A stretch of DNA of 64,000 nt, taken from positions 394,685 to 458,684 of the forward strand of contig NZ_JAEIOJ010000001.1 in the NCBI RefSeq assembly GCF_016464305.1. The letters run 5' to 3'. The notes under the pieces are model-generated. The model saw nothing but the letters and a program-made list of their open reading frames with translations. It was not told where the DNA came from and did not search any database. Positions 56,416 to 64,000 of the stretch are shown here, piece by piece (within the stretch, counting starts at the first letter, position 1; every line of letters begins with the position of its first letter). A program made the position numbers and the translations under genes. This DNA is from Umezawaea beigongshangensis (GTDB lineage: Bacteria > Actinomycetota > Actinomycetes > Mycobacteriales > Pseudonocardiaceae).

Positions 56416-56958
56416 GTGTTCGAGGAAGCTCCACAGGAGAGGCCGAAGCGGCGGACGCGCTCGGTGGTCCTGCTGTCCTTCGGCGGCGTCGTCGTGGCCA
56501 CGCTGTTCGCGACGTTCGCCTCCATGCTCGCCGCGGAGAACGAGCGCGCCACGGAACCCCAGAAGAAGCAGCCCGAGGCCGGCCAGGAGTCACCTCCCCG
56601 CACCGAGACCTCCCTGGTGATCTCGCCGGACGGCACGACGTCCACCGTCGTGCTGACGGTCTCCACGTCCCCGCGCGACCGGTCGGTGCCGGTGTCCGGT
56701 GACCAGCCGCCGCGGGCGGGGGACGGGCCGTCCGACGGCGAGCACCAGCACCAGCAGCACGAGCACGAGGACGAGCAGCAGGAGCAGCACGAGCAGCGGC
56801 CGCAGGAGCAGGCCGAGGAGGAGCGCCCCGCGCCCCCCGTCACGGCGGTCCCCAGCTCACCGCCGTCGACGGCGACGACGTCCCAGCTCCCGTCGACCTC
56901 CCCGGTGGCAGAACCGACCACCACGACGCTCCCGCCCGCCCAGACCACCACGAGTTGA
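56416..56958 (+). CDS. single-pass membrane protein, Thr/Gln/Glu-rich (paralog)
   Basis: This 180-residue protein starts at GTG 56416 behind GGGAG. A short basic head (QERPKRRTRS) precedes one membrane helix (VVLLSFGGVVVATLFATFAS). An exterior stretch follows with SLVISPDGTTSTVVLTVSTS, a Gln/Glu/His-rich middle and a Thr-rich end. It shares the helix core and the 'DGTT-TV' piece with the protein at 55540, indicating tandem duplication. No known domain. Confidence 0.72.
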   Translation: MFEEAPQERPKRRTRSVVLLSFGGVVVATLFATFASMLAAENERATEPQKKQPEAGQESPPRTETSLVISPDGTTSTVVLTVSTSPRDRSVPVSGDQPPRAGDGPSDGEHQHQQHEHEDEQQEQHEQRPQEQAEEERPAPPVTAVPSSPPSTATTSQLPSTSPVAEPTTTTLPPAQTTTS

Positions 56959-56975
56959 TCGTTCAGGCACCACGG

Positions 56976-57152
56976 GTGGAGCGTTCCAGCACTCCGAGCG
57001 GACCGTTCGGAACGCGGACGTCGCGGCCGTGGAACGCGGCGACGCCCCGAACGCTCCACTCGCGGTGCTGGAACGCTCCACTCGCGGTGCTGGAACGCTC
57101 CACTCGCGGTGCTGGAACGCTCCACTCGCGGTGCTGGAACGCTCACCTCGCG
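56976..57152. repeat. 22-bp tandem repeat array with an inverted copy
   Basis: Four perfect direct copies of a 22-bp unit (core GAACGCTCCACTCGCGGTGC) occupy 57049-57136, followed by a partial copy at 57137-57152 and preceded by degenerate units from 57009. GTGGAGCGTTCCAGCAC at 56976-56992 is the exact reverse complement of 17 bases spanning each copy junction. The array fills the gap between two convergent genes and ends 4 bp before the kdpE stop codon. Confidence 0.9.
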
Positions 57153-57155
57153 CGG

Positions 57156-57839
57156 TCAGAGCTCGAAGCGGTAGCCCATGCCCGGTTCCGTCAGCAGGTG
57201 GCGGGGCCGGGAGGGCTCCGGTTCCAGCTTGCGGCGCAGCTGCGCCAGGTAGACCCGCAGGTAGTGCGTCTCCCTGGCGTAGGACGGCCCCCACACCTCC
57301 AGCAGCAGCTGCTTCTGCGCGACGAGCCGTCCCCGGTTGCGGACGAGGATCTCCAGCAGGCCCCACTCGGTGGGCGTGAGGTGCACCTCGGCGCCGTCGC
57401 GGCGCACCTTCTTCGCGGCCAGGTCCACGGAGAACGAGGCCGTGGTGACCACCGCCTCCTCGCCGTCCGGGGCTGCGGTGGCCGAGCGGCGCACGGCGGC
57501 GCGCAACCGGGCCAGCAGTTCGTCCATCCCGAACGGTTTCGTCACGTAGTCGTCCGCGCCGGCGTCGAGCGCCTCGACCTTGTCCGACGAGCCGACCCTG
57601 GCCGACAGCACGATGATCGGCACGCTGCTCCAGCCGCGCAGACCGGCGATGACCTCGGTGCCGTCGATGTCGGGCAGGCCCAGGTCGAGCACCACGACGT
57701 CCGGCCTGTCCTCGGCCGCCCGCGCCAGCGCGGTGGCCCCGTCGTGCGCGATCAGCACGTCGTAGCCGCGCGCGGTGAGGTTGATGCGCAGCGCGCGGAC
57801 GATCTGCGGTTCGTCGTCGACGACCAGCACCGTGGTCAT
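57156..57839 (-). CDS. kdpE: response regulator KdpE (OmpR family)
   Basis: This 227-residue regulator has a receiver domain (TVLVVDDEPQIVRALRINL, phospho-acceptor Asp52 in VVVLDLGLPDIDG, Lys in DDYVTKPFGMDELLARL) and an OmpR winged helix (LTPTEWGLLEILVRNRG, THYLRVYLAQLRRKLE). The motif ETHYLRVY is characteristic of KdpE. Start ATG 57839 overlaps the kdpD stop by four bases. Its usual target kdpFABC is not in the window. Confidence 0.93.
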   Translation of the reverse strand: MTTVLVVDDEPQIVRALRINLTARGYDVLIAHDGATALARAAEDRPDVVVLDLGLPDIDGTEVIAGLRGWSSVPIIVLSARVGSSDKVEALDAGADDYVTKPFGMDELLARLRAAVRRSATAAPDGEEAVVTTASFSVDLAAKKVRRDGAEVHLTPTEWGLLEILVRNRGRLVAQKQLLLEVWGPSYARETHYLRVYLAQLRRKLEPEPSRPRHLLTEPGMGYRFEL

Positions 57840-60376
57840 GCCGTGCCCTCCTCGTGCGCGGGCAGCGAGATGACGACGGTCAGGCCACCGCCGGGGGTGT
57901 CCTCGGCGCGGATGCTGCCGCCCATCGCCTCGGTGAAGCCCTTGGCCACGCTGAGACCGAGGCCGGTGCCGGGAGTGGCGTCCCGGTCGCCCAACCGCTG
58001 GAACGGCGCGAACACCTCGTCGGCCGCCCCGCGCGGCAGGCCGCGGCCCCGGTCCACGACGCGCAGCTCCACGAGGTCGGCGTGCGCGCTCGCCCGGACC
58101 GCCACGGCGGGTTCGCCGTCGTCCCGGCGCGGGTGCGCGCGGCCGTGCCGCAGCGCGTTGTCCACGACGTTCGCCACGACCCGCTCCAGCAGGCCCACGT
58201 CCGCCCGCACGGGCGCGAGGCGCTCGTCGACGTCGACCACGACCTCGTCGCGGTCGTCCACCCCGGACAGGGCGCGGGCCACGACCTCGTCGTAGCCGAC
58301 CGCGCGGAACAGCGGGTGGACGGCGCCGGTGGCGAGCCGGGAGGAGTCGAGCAGGTTGTCCACCAGCCCGGCGAGCCGGTCCGCGGACTCCTCCACGGTC
58401 GCGAGGAGCTCGCCGGTGTCCTCCGGCGACAGCGTCAGCTCCGGGTCGCGCAGGCTGCTCGCGGCGGCCTTGATCGACGTCAGGGGCGTGCGCAGGTCGT
58501 GTCCCACGGCGGACAGCAGGGCGGTGCGCAGCTCGGTGGTCTCCGCACGGGCCTGCGCGGCACGGGTCTGCTCGGTCAGCCGCTGCTGGCGCAGCGCGAG
58601 CAGCGCCTGCCCGGCCGCCGCCTCCAGGACGCGCCGGTCGGACGCGGGCAGCGACCGGCCCCGCAGGGCCAGGTGCACGTCCGCGGTCACCGGCACGTCC
58701 ACGTCGGCGTCGTCCGGCTCGTCGCACGGGGCCGGGCCGACGCACGCCACGCGCGTCCACCGGCCGCCGGTGTTCTCCAGCAGTGCCACCGAGTCGAGGC
58801 CGAAGTTCTCCCGCACCTTCTCCAGCAGCCGGGCCAGCGGGTGCGGGTGGGTGAGGACGGTGCGCGCGTAGGACGCGAGGAGCGTGGCCTCGGTGCGGGC
58901 CAGCGCCGCCTGCTCGGCGCGGCGCGCGGCCCGGTCGACCACCAGCGCGACGGTCACCGCCACGACGAGCATCGCGACGAGCGTGACCAGGTCCTGCTGG
59001 GTGTCGACGGCGAAGGTGAACAGCGGCGCGGTGAAGAAGAAGTTCAGCAGCAGGGCGGAGAGGACGGCCGCGCACAGCGCCGGGCCGAGGCCGCCGACGA
59101 GCGCGACGAGGATCGTGGCGAGGAAGTGGTCGAGGACGTCGGTGGACAGGAGCAGGTCGTCGTGGAACACCAGTCCCGCGGTGGTGGCCGCGACGGGGGC
59201 GAGCACGGCGAGCAGCCACCCGAGAGCGCGCCGGGACGGCGACAGCGCGCTGCGGACCCGCCGACCGCGCCTGCCGCCCGCGGAGTGCTGGTGCGTCACC
59301 GCGTGCACGTCGATGGAGCCGGACCGCTGCACGACGGTCGCCCCGATGCCCTCGTCGAACAGCCTGGCCAGCCGGGAGCGCCGCGACGTGCCGATCACGA
59401 GCTGGGTGGCGTTGACGCCGCGGGCGAACTCCAGCAGCGCCGTGGGCACGTCGTCGCCCACGACGGTGTGGAACGTGGCTCCCACGTCGTCGCTGAGCCT
59501 GCGGTACCGCGCGACGGCGTCCGGCGGGGCGCCGGCGAGACCGTCGCCGCGCAGCACGTGCAGCACCATCAGCTCCGCCCCGGCCCTGGTGGCGATGCGG
59601 CGCGCCCGGCGGATCAGCGTCTCGCTCTCGCCGCCGCCGGTGATGGCCGCCACGACGCGTTCGCGGGCCTCCCAGGTGTCGGTGATCCGCTGCTCGGCCC
59701 GGTAGCGCTGCAGCGCCACGTCCACCTGGTCGGCGACCCACAGCAGCGCCAGCTCGCGCAGCGCGGTCAGGTTGCCCACCCTGAAGTAGTTGCCGAGCGC
59801 GGCGTCGATCTTGTGCGCGGGGTGCACGTTGCCGTGGGCGAGACGGCGGCGCAGCGCCTCGGGGGTCAGGTCCACCAGTTCGACCTGCTCGGCGCGGCGC
59901 ACCACCTCGTCGGGCACGGTCTCCCGCTGCGGCACGCCCGTGATGCGCCGCACGACGTCGTTGAGGCTCTCCAGGTGCTGCACGTTGAGGGTGGACAGCA
60001 CGTCGACGCCCGCGTCGAGGAGCTCCTCCACGTCCTGCCACCGCTTGGCGTTGCGCGAGCCGGGAGCGTTGGTGTGGGCGAGCTCGTCCACGACGGCCAC
60101 CTCGGGGCGGCGGGCCAGCAGCGCGTCGAGGTCCATCTCGGTGAGGTCGAGCCCGCGGTGCCGCTCGACCCGGCGCGGCACCTCGTCGAGCCCGGCGAGG
60201 AGCTCGGCGGTCCTGGGCCTGCCGTGGGTCTCCACGAGCCCGACGACGACGTCGGTGCCGCGCTCGCGGCGGCGGTGCGCCTCGCCGAGCATCGCGAAGG
60301 TCTTGCCCACGCCGGGAGCGGCGCCCAGGTAGATGCGCAGCTCCCCCCGGCGCGGTGTCGTCGGTGTCCCGTCCAC
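57836..60376 (-). CDS. kdpD: osmosensitive K+ channel sensor kinase KdpD
   Basis: This 846-residue sensor kinase has the N-terminal KdpD domain with a Walker-type loop (YLGAAPGVGKTFAML), VVDELAHTNAPGSRNAKRWQ and STLNVQHLESLNDVV, then a universal-stress-protein-like domain (LVIGTSRRSRLARLFDEG, residues ~250-370) and four membrane helices. A GAF-like region, H-box SAVGHDLRTPLTSIKAAAS (His near 625) and ATPase boxes VVANVVDNALRHG and GTGLGLSVAKGF follow. All parts are intact. GTG 60376 is chosen from the match to family N-termini. Confidence 0.94.
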   Translation of the reverse strand: MDGTPTTPRRGELRIYLGAAPGVGKTFAMLGEAHRRRERGTDVVVGLVETHGRPRTAELLAGLDEVPRRVERHRGLDLTEMDLDALLARRPEVAVVDELAHTNAPGSRNAKRWQDVEELLDAGVDVLSTLNVQHLESLNDVVRRITGVPQRETVPDEVVRRAEQVELVDLTPEALRRRLAHGNVHPAHKIDAALGNYFRVGNLTALRELALLWVADQVDVALQRYRAEQRITDTWEARERVVAAITGGGESETLIRRARRIATRAGAELMVLHVLRGDGLAGAPPDAVARYRRLSDDVGATFHTVVGDDVPTALLEFARGVNATQLVIGTSRRSRLARLFDEGIGATVVQRSGSIDVHAVTHQHSAGGRRGRRVRSALSPSRRALGWLLAVLAPVAATTAGLVFHDDLLLSTDVLDHFLATILVALVGGLGPALCAAVLSALLLNFFFTAPLFTFAVDTQQDLVTLVAMLVVAVTVALVVDRAARRAEQAALARTEATLLASYARTVLTHPHPLARLLEKVRENFGLDSVALLENTGGRWTRVACVGPAPCDEPDDADVDVPVTADVHLALRGRSLPASDRRVLEAAAGQALLALRQQRLTEQTRAAQARAETTELRTALLSAVGHDLRTPLTSIKAAASSLRDPELTLSPEDTGELLATVEESADRLAGLVDNLLDSSRLATGAVHPLFRAVGYDEVVARALSGVDDRDEVVVDVDERLAPVRADVGLLERVVANVVDNALRHGRAHPRRDDGEPAVAVRASAHADLVELRVVDRGRGLPRGAADEVFAPFQRLGDRDATPGTGLGLSVAKGFTEAMGGSIRAEDTPGGGLTVVISLPAHEEGTA

Positions 60377-60706
60377 GCGATCAGTCTGCTCCCCGGACGG
60401 CGCGCTGGCCGGTGCTCGCGCGGTGTGCTGGGTGATCGGTCCGCGCCCCGTGGCGGTCACCGGGGGAAGAATGCGCCGACACGTCGGCCGATCGGGTGAC
60501 ACTGACGGAGTTTTGACGCTTCTGATCTCGGCTTTTACGCGATCCTGAGACGGGAGGTGACGACGGTCTCCCCAGTGGTCCTGTCGGGTGACGACCGCAC
60601 GGGCGCGCGGCGGCGGGCCGCGGGTGCGCCCGGTTGGACACCGCAGGTGCGGGGATGCCAGTGTCGCGTCCGGATCGGACGGACGAGCAGGGCGACGGGG
60701 TGTGCC
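60377..60706. other. divergent intergenic region, promoters expected
   Basis: These 330 bp between kdpD and the marR-type gene hold no gene that I can support. TTGACG at 60513-60518 followed after 17 bp by TACGCG is a weak candidate promoter toward the marR-type gene. No clear KdpE site is recognised. Confidence 0.35.
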
Positions 60707-61144
60707 ATGACGGCGATCGTGACCAGCCAGGAAGCACTTCAGCTCGTGGTGTCGGTGCACCGGCTGGTGCGCGGCCTCCGCCAGTCGGTCACCGCGCCGC
60801 GGCTCCAGCCCACGCAGCTCCTGGTGCTCTCCGAGCTGCACCAGCACGGACCGATGCGCATCGGTGAGATCGCGGTGCGCGCGCTGTGCTCCCAGCCGAC
60901 GGCGACGACCGTGGTCACGGGTCTGGAGGCGGTGGGGTTCGTCAGCCGCGAGCCCGATCCGGCGGACGGGCGAGCGACGATCGTCGCGATCACCGAGCAG
61001 GGCCGGGAGACGATCATCTCGGTCGCGCACGGCGAGGCGGAACTGCTGTCGGTGCGGATGGCCGACCTGTCGGCCGAGGAGCTGGCCGTGCTGCGCGCCG
61101 CCTCACCCGTCCTGCGTCGCCTGGCCGAGCCGACTCCGCGCTGA
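60707..61144 (+). CDS. MarR family transcriptional regulator
   Basis: This 145-residue winged-helix regulator has TAIVTSQEALQLVVSVHRLV at the start, then RLQPTQLLVLSELHQHGPMR, IGEIAVRALCSQPTATTVV (recognition region), SREPDPADGRATIVAITEQG (wing with the MarR DxRxxxxxLT-like pattern) and a C-terminal dimer helix. ATG 60707 is placed at the family N-terminus. It is divergent from kdpD; ligand and target are unknown. Confidence 0.85.
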   Translation: MTAIVTSQEALQLVVSVHRLVRGLRQSVTAPRLQPTQLLVLSELHQHGPMRIGEIAVRALCSQPTATTVVTGLEAVGFVSREPDPADGRATIVAITEQGRETIISVAHGEAELLSVRMADLSAEELAVLRAASPVLRRLAEPTPR

Positions 61145-61187
61145 ACGAGAACACGCCGAACGAGAACACACCGGACGAGAACGCGCC
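61143..61187 (+). repeat. 15-bp tandem repeat, three units, at the marR-type stop
   Basis: GAACGAGAACACGCC, GAACGAGAACACACC and GGACGAGAACGCGCC follow each other from 61143. The first unit overlaps the stop codon (61142-61144). In a shifted frame the repeat would read NENTPNENTPDENAP, so a frameshift could have ended or extended the protein here. Confidence 0.7.
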
Positions 61188-61221
61188 GAGCCACCGCACC
61201 CCCCGGTGCGGCGGCTCGGCG
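61184..61221. terminator. bidirectional terminator between marR-type and HAAS genes
   Basis: Arms 61184-61200 and 61205-61221 pair over 16 of 17 positions (CGCCGAGCC-A-CCGCACC with GGTGCGG-C-GGCTCGGCG) around a 4-base loop, in the gap between two convergent genes. Confidence 0.75.
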
Positions 61222-61274
61222 TCGTCGAGCGCGGGTGGACCGGACTCCCCCCGACGGAGCCCGCTCCACCCGGC

Positions 61275-62453
61275 TCACCCGGTCGTCACCGGGGCGCTCG
61301 GCGGAGTCGACGCCGAGGACAGGGCCGACGGCTCCGACTGCGGTGCGGTGGTCGTCGGCAGGGTGGTCGTCGGCACGGACGTCGTCGGGACGGTGGTCGT
61401 GGGCGCCGAGGAGGAGCTGCGGTACGGCCGCTCCGTCGGGATCGCCACGGCGAACGGCACGCCGTCGAGCACCCGGCACCCCTGCGGCCCGCCGTAGTCG
61501 ACCCTGGGCTTCGGGTAGCGGTTGTCCTGGTCGCTGTAGCCCGCGCAGTCGTAGTGCGCGGAGTCCAGCGGACGCCCGTCCTGGTCGTAGAGGTACACGC
61601 CGGTGAGCGCGTTGCCCTCCGCGTCGAACACGTAGACGTTCTCCGGCAGCGACGGCTGCTGAGGCACGTGGGACACCCCGTAGGAGCTGGGGTTCGAGCT
61701 GACGCCGAGGACCACCACGCCGAGGCCGAGCAGGACCGTGCCGACCGCCAACCCGTTGGCGGGCAGGCCGATGAACAGCCAGCGGCGGTCGCGCTGCGAG
61801 CGGGAACCGGCGAGGAACGACAGCACGGCCAGCACCACGAGGAACAGCACCAGCTCGTGGTAGCGGCCGATGAGGAACGGCGACATCAGCACCAGCAGCG
61901 ACCGGGCCACCCACCAGCCCGGTTGCAGCGTCTTCAGGTACGTCAGCAGCTTGCCGAGGCCGTCGTCCCGCCGCGCCCGCTCCAGCGCGTCGAACAGCGA
62001 CCGCGCCTCGGGCAGCTCGGCGATCCTGGCCACGCTGACGAGCCCCCCGAAGACCGCCGCGGCCAGCGCCGCGACGCCCAGCAAGGTGAAGAACAGCGGC
62101 ACGAAGCCGTCCCGGCCACCGGCCACGACGACCGTCGCGACCGTGCCCAGCGCGAGGCCCCAGAAGGCCAGCCGGTCGATCAGCCGGTACCGCGGGGCGG
62201 CGGGGGTCGACGCGGCGGCAGGTGCGGGGTACCCGGCGGCGGCGCGCAACTCCTGCGCGTACGCCTCGGGGCTGCCCAGCCGCCGCACGAGCGCGTCGGA
62301 GGAGAACTCCTCCCCCAGCTCGTCGGCGATCTCCACGACGTGCGTCTCCGCGTCGTCCAGCACGTCGGCGACCTCGGCGGCCGGCAGATCCGACAGCGCG
62401 GCGCGCATCCGCTCCAGGTACGCCTGCACCTCGGTGCGGGTGTGCGTGCTCAT
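61275..62453 (-). CDS. HAAS/DUF1700-type signalling-domain membrane protein
   Basis: This 392-residue protein has an N-terminal ~75-residue HAAS-like helical domain (VQAYLERMRAALSDLPAAEV, ALVRRLGSPEAYAQELRAAA). About six membrane helices follow, then an outside domain (SLPENVYVFDAEGNALTGVY with a Cys pair in HYDCAGYSDQ and QGCRVLDG) and a Thr/Pro tail of VPTTSVPTTTLPTTTAP. The HAAS domain is typical of proteins co-encoded with PadR regulators, and indeed this gene overlaps a padR gene by four bases. It probably acts as a sensor or effector under PadR control. Confidence 0.8.
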   Translation of the reverse strand: MSTHTRTEVQAYLERMRAALSDLPAAEVADVLDDAETHVVEIADELGEEFSSDALVRRLGSPEAYAQELRAAAGYPAPAAASTPAAPRYRLIDRLAFWGLALGTVATVVVAGGRDGFVPLFFTLLGVAALAAAVFGGLVSVARIAELPEARSLFDALERARRDDGLGKLLTYLKTLQPGWWVARSLLVLMSPFLIGRYHELVLFLVVLAVLSFLAGSRSQRDRRWLFIGLPANGLAVGTVLLGLGVVVLGVSSNPSSYGVSHVPQQPSLPENVYVFDAEGNALTGVYLYDQDGRPLDSAHYDCAGYSDQDNRYPKPRVDYGGPQGCRVLDGVPFAVAIPTERPYRSSSSAPTTTVPTTSVPTTTLPTTTAPQSEPSALSSASTPPSAPVTTG

Positions 62454-62773
62454 GCGACCTCCCCCAGCATCTGGTCCATCGTCTTCGCGAACACCTGCCA
62501 GGTCTTCCCCGACTCGGCCAGGCGTTCGCGTCCCGGCTCGTTCAGGCTGTAGTACTTGCGATGGGGTCCCTCCTCGCTCGGGACCACGTACGAGGTGAGC
62601 AGCCCGGCGTTGTAGAGCCGGCGCAGCGTCCCGTACACCGAGGCGTCGCCCACCTCGTCCAGACCCGCGCTCCGCAGCCTGCGGAGCACGTCGTAGCCGT
62701 ACCCGTCGTCCTTGCGCAGCACCGCGAGGACCGCCAGGTCCAGCACCCCCTTCAGCAATTGACTCGTGTCCAT
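62450..62773 (-). CDS. PadR family transcriptional regulator
   Basis: This compact 107-residue PadR regulator begins MDTSQLLKGVLDLAVLAVLR, followed by DDGYGYDVLRRLRSAGLDEV, ASVYGTLRRLYNAGLLTSYV and the wing EEGPHRKYYSLNEPGRERLA. ATG 62773 lies behind GGGGGAG. It is translationally coupled to the HAAS/DUF1700 gene downstream. The short upstream gap contains the palindrome CTGTCGACAG (62826-62835), a candidate operator. Confidence 0.9.
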   Translation of the reverse strand: MDTSQLLKGVLDLAVLAVLRKDDGYGYDVLRRLRSAGLDEVGDASVYGTLRRLYNAGLLTSYVVPSEEGPHRKYYSLNEPGRERLAESGKTWQVFAKTMDQMLGEVA

Positions 62774-62825
62774 CTGCGTCTCCCCCGGTGGTGTGCGTGG
62801 AAGACTACTACGGATAGCGCAGTAC

Positions 62826-62835
62826 TGTCGACAGC
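62826..62835. promoter_or_regulatory. palindrome upstream of padR, candidate operator
   Basis: CTGTCGACAG is a perfect 10-bp palindrome 53 bp before the padR start, next to the AT-richer GTAGTAGTC on the minus strand that could serve as a -10 region. Autorepression is inferred only from position. Confidence 0.35.
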
Positions 62836-62883
62836 GGAGTTCTTCGCGGTGGACCGAGCAGCTGGAACGAGGTGCGACCGGAG

Positions 62884-63774
62884 TCAGGGCCGCTTCTGGC
62901 ACCTCGGGCAGGAGTACGAGGAACGGTTCATGAAGGACTCGCGGACGACCGGCGTGCCGCAGCGCGGACACGGCTCGCCCTCCTGCCCGTAGGCGTTGAG
63001 CGAACGGTCGAAGTAGCCGGACTGGCCGTTGACGTTGACGTAGAGCGCGTCGAACGACGTGCCGCCCTGGGCCAGCGCCTCGCGCATCACGTCGGTGGCG
63101 TGGCCGAGCAGGGCGAGCCCCTGCGCGCGGGTGATCCCGGCGGTGGGCCGCTCGCCGTGCAGCTTCGCCCGCCACAGCGCCTCGTCGGCGTAGATGTTGC
63201 CCACCCCGGAGACCAGCGTCTGGTCCAGCAGCGCCCTCTTGACGCCGGTGCGCCTGGCCCGCAGCGCCCGCACGGCCGCCTCCGCGTCGAACCGGGGGTC
63301 CATCGGGTCGCGGGCGATGTGCGCGACGGGAACGGGCAGACGCGCGCCGTCGACGACCACCACGTCGGTCAGGGCGAGGCCGCCGAACGTGCGCTGGTCG
63401 ACGAAGCGCAGCTCGGGTCCGTCGTCGGCGAAGCGGACGCGCACCCGCAGGTGCTTCTCGTCCGGCGCGTCGGCGGGCTGGACGAGCATCTGCCCGCTCA
63501 TGCCCAGGTGGGCGAGCAGCGCCTCACCGGCGTCGGCGCCGACGTACTCGCCGGACGTCGCCGCCGGACCCGTCAGCTCGATCCACAGGTACTTGCCGCG
63601 CCGGTGCGCGGCGACGGTCTTCTGCCCGGCCAGGCGGGCGGCGAAGTCGTCGGGGCCGGGCACGTGGCGGCGGACCGCGCGCGGGTGCAGGACCTCGACC
63701 TCGGAGATCACCCTGCCGGACACGTGGGCGTCGAGGCCGCGGCGCACGACCTCCACCTCGGGAAGTTCAGGCAC
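62884..63774 (-). CDS. mutM: formamidopyrimidine-DNA glycosylase
   Basis: MutM removes 8-oxoguanine and FaPy lesions by base excision. The 296-residue protein starts at GTG 63774 with (M)[19 protein letters not shown], where Pro2 and Glu3 are the catalytic pair. Other signs are the Lys in [20 protein letters not shown], the H2TH region [20 protein letters not shown] and a C-terminal zinc finger [13 protein letters not shown] plus YSCPRCQ. Intact and of normal length. Confidence 0.96.
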   Translation of the reverse strand: MPELPEVEVVRRGLDAHVSGRVISEVEVLHPRAVRRHVPGPDDFAARLAGQKTVAAHRRGKYLWIELTGPAATSGEYVGADAGEALLAHLGMSGQMLVQPADAPDEKHLRVRVRFADDGPELRFVDQRTFGGLALTDVVVVDGARLPVPVAHIARDPMDPRFDAEAAVRALRARRTGVKRALLDQTLVSGVGNIYADEALWRAKLHGERPTAGITRAQGLALLGHATDVMREALAQGGTSFDALYVNVNGQSGYFDRSLNAYGQEGEPCPRCGTPVVRESFMNRSSYSCPRCQKRP

Positions 63775-63828
63775 GCGCCCATTGTCCCGCACGTGCGACC
63801 CGCGGTGCGCGGCGGTGGGCACGGCGAA

Positions 63829-63864
63829 ACGCCCCGTCGTGCCGCGAGGGCACGTTCGGGGCGT
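63829..63864 (-). terminator. terminator of the gene entering from the right edge
   Basis: ACGCCCCG-T-CGTGCC pairs with GGCACG-TT-CGGGGCGT around a 5-base loop. It lies 19 bp beyond the stop at 63884-63886 on the minus strand, upstream of mutM, so mutM needs its own promoter in the short gap to 63774. Confidence 0.75.
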
Positions 63865-63883
63865 TCGGCCGATCAGAAGAGGA

Positions 63884-64000
63884 TCAGGCCTCCGCGCTGG
63901 CGGCCTCGACCTCGCGAGCCGCCTCGATCTCCTGCATCGCGTCGTACGCGGCGGACTGCGGCTTGGAGGGCTTGAGCAGCCAGACACCCGCGCGGCTGGT
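63884..64000 (-). CDS. C-terminal end of an unidentified protein (5' part beyond window)
   Basis: Thirty-eight codons before a TGA encode [20 protein letters not shown] followed by [18 protein letters not shown]. The stretch is Ala/Glu-rich and helical. In relatives rnc lies near mutM here, but this tail does not look like the double-stranded RNA-binding domain of RNase III, so I leave it unnamed. Confidence 0.5.
   Translation of the reverse strand, partial: TSRAGVWLLKPSKPQSAAYDAMQEIEAAREVEAASAEA

Noticed and set aside
57049-57136. 22-bp array considered as CRISPR
   Set aside because: Units are contiguous with no spacers.

Overview
The window is about 72% G+C, uses many GTG starts, and carries a gene order I recognise from the conserved actinobacterial chromosome core. 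The run rlmN, cdsA, frr, pyrH, tsf, rpsB, (xerC), dprA, comM, yraN, DUF2469 gene, rnhB, lepB, rplS, trmD, rimM, KH-protein gene, rpsP, amidohydrolase gene, ffh, glnD, glnB, amt, ftsY, smc, acyP, mutM matches, from memory, the order around Rv2880c to Rv2924c in Mycobacterium tuberculosis, apart from insertions. A WhiG-type sigma factor points to a filamentous, differentiating actinomycete. Composition and gene style suggest Pseudonocardiaceae (Actinosynnema, Saccharothrix or Lentzea type); that placement is inference. No ribosomal RNA, tRNA, CRISPR array, insertion sequence or prophage was seen.

Layout. 1-10300 is accessory: a truncated pyruvyl-transferase-like gene, a divergent HxlR regulator/quinone-reductase pair, rlmN, a PadR regulator, an aldo/keto reductase, an orphan XRE-DUF5753 regulator, a methyltransferase, a VOC protein with a decayed extra VOC fragment, and a large P-loop ATPase regulator. 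10300-14508 is the lipid and translation block (cdsA, frr, pyrH, tsf, rpsB). 14864-20582 holds an M23 peptidase, whiG, an eroded xerC, and dprA-comM-yraN. 20644-27124 holds rnhB, two tandem signal peptidase I genes (one with a ~480-residue Pro-rich N-terminal region), and rplS/trmD/rimM/khpA/rpsP. 27305-31547 holds pxpA, a CPBP protease, an amidohydrolase and ffh (SRP). 31591-36649 holds a small kinase and the nitrogen operon amt-glnB-glnD with GlnR-type sites in front. 36932-40637 holds a secreted tripeptidyl-aminopeptidase-type hydrolase, an MBL hydrolase flanked by what look like relics of ureide-degradation genes, and an orphan Imm1 immunity gene. 41150-52987 runs from ftsY to smc with anmK, a sodium symporter, GNAT, P450 and PlsC genes between. 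53044-56958 holds an ECF sigma/anti-sigma pair, acyP, and a cluster of Thr-rich exported proteins. 57156-64000 holds kdpDE without kdpFABC, marR, a PadR/HAAS-domain pair, mutM and the 3' end of one more gene.

The genes work mainly in translation (S2, EF-Ts, RRF, L19, S16, RimM, TrmD, RlmN), protein export (Ffh, FtsY, two LepB), chromosome maintenance (SMC, DprA, MutM, RNase HII), nitrogen sensing and envelope biology.

I did not find a clearly new multi-gene system. The most unusual signals are: a 22-bp tandem-repeat family abutting the stop codons of three unrelated minus-strand genes, with an inverted copy at one locus; a dead xerC fragment whose frame overlaps the whiG start; two pairs of DnaA-box-like sites with identical 18-bp spacing; probable relics of allantoinase and OHCU decarboxylase flanking the MBL gene; and the giant proline-rich LepB.
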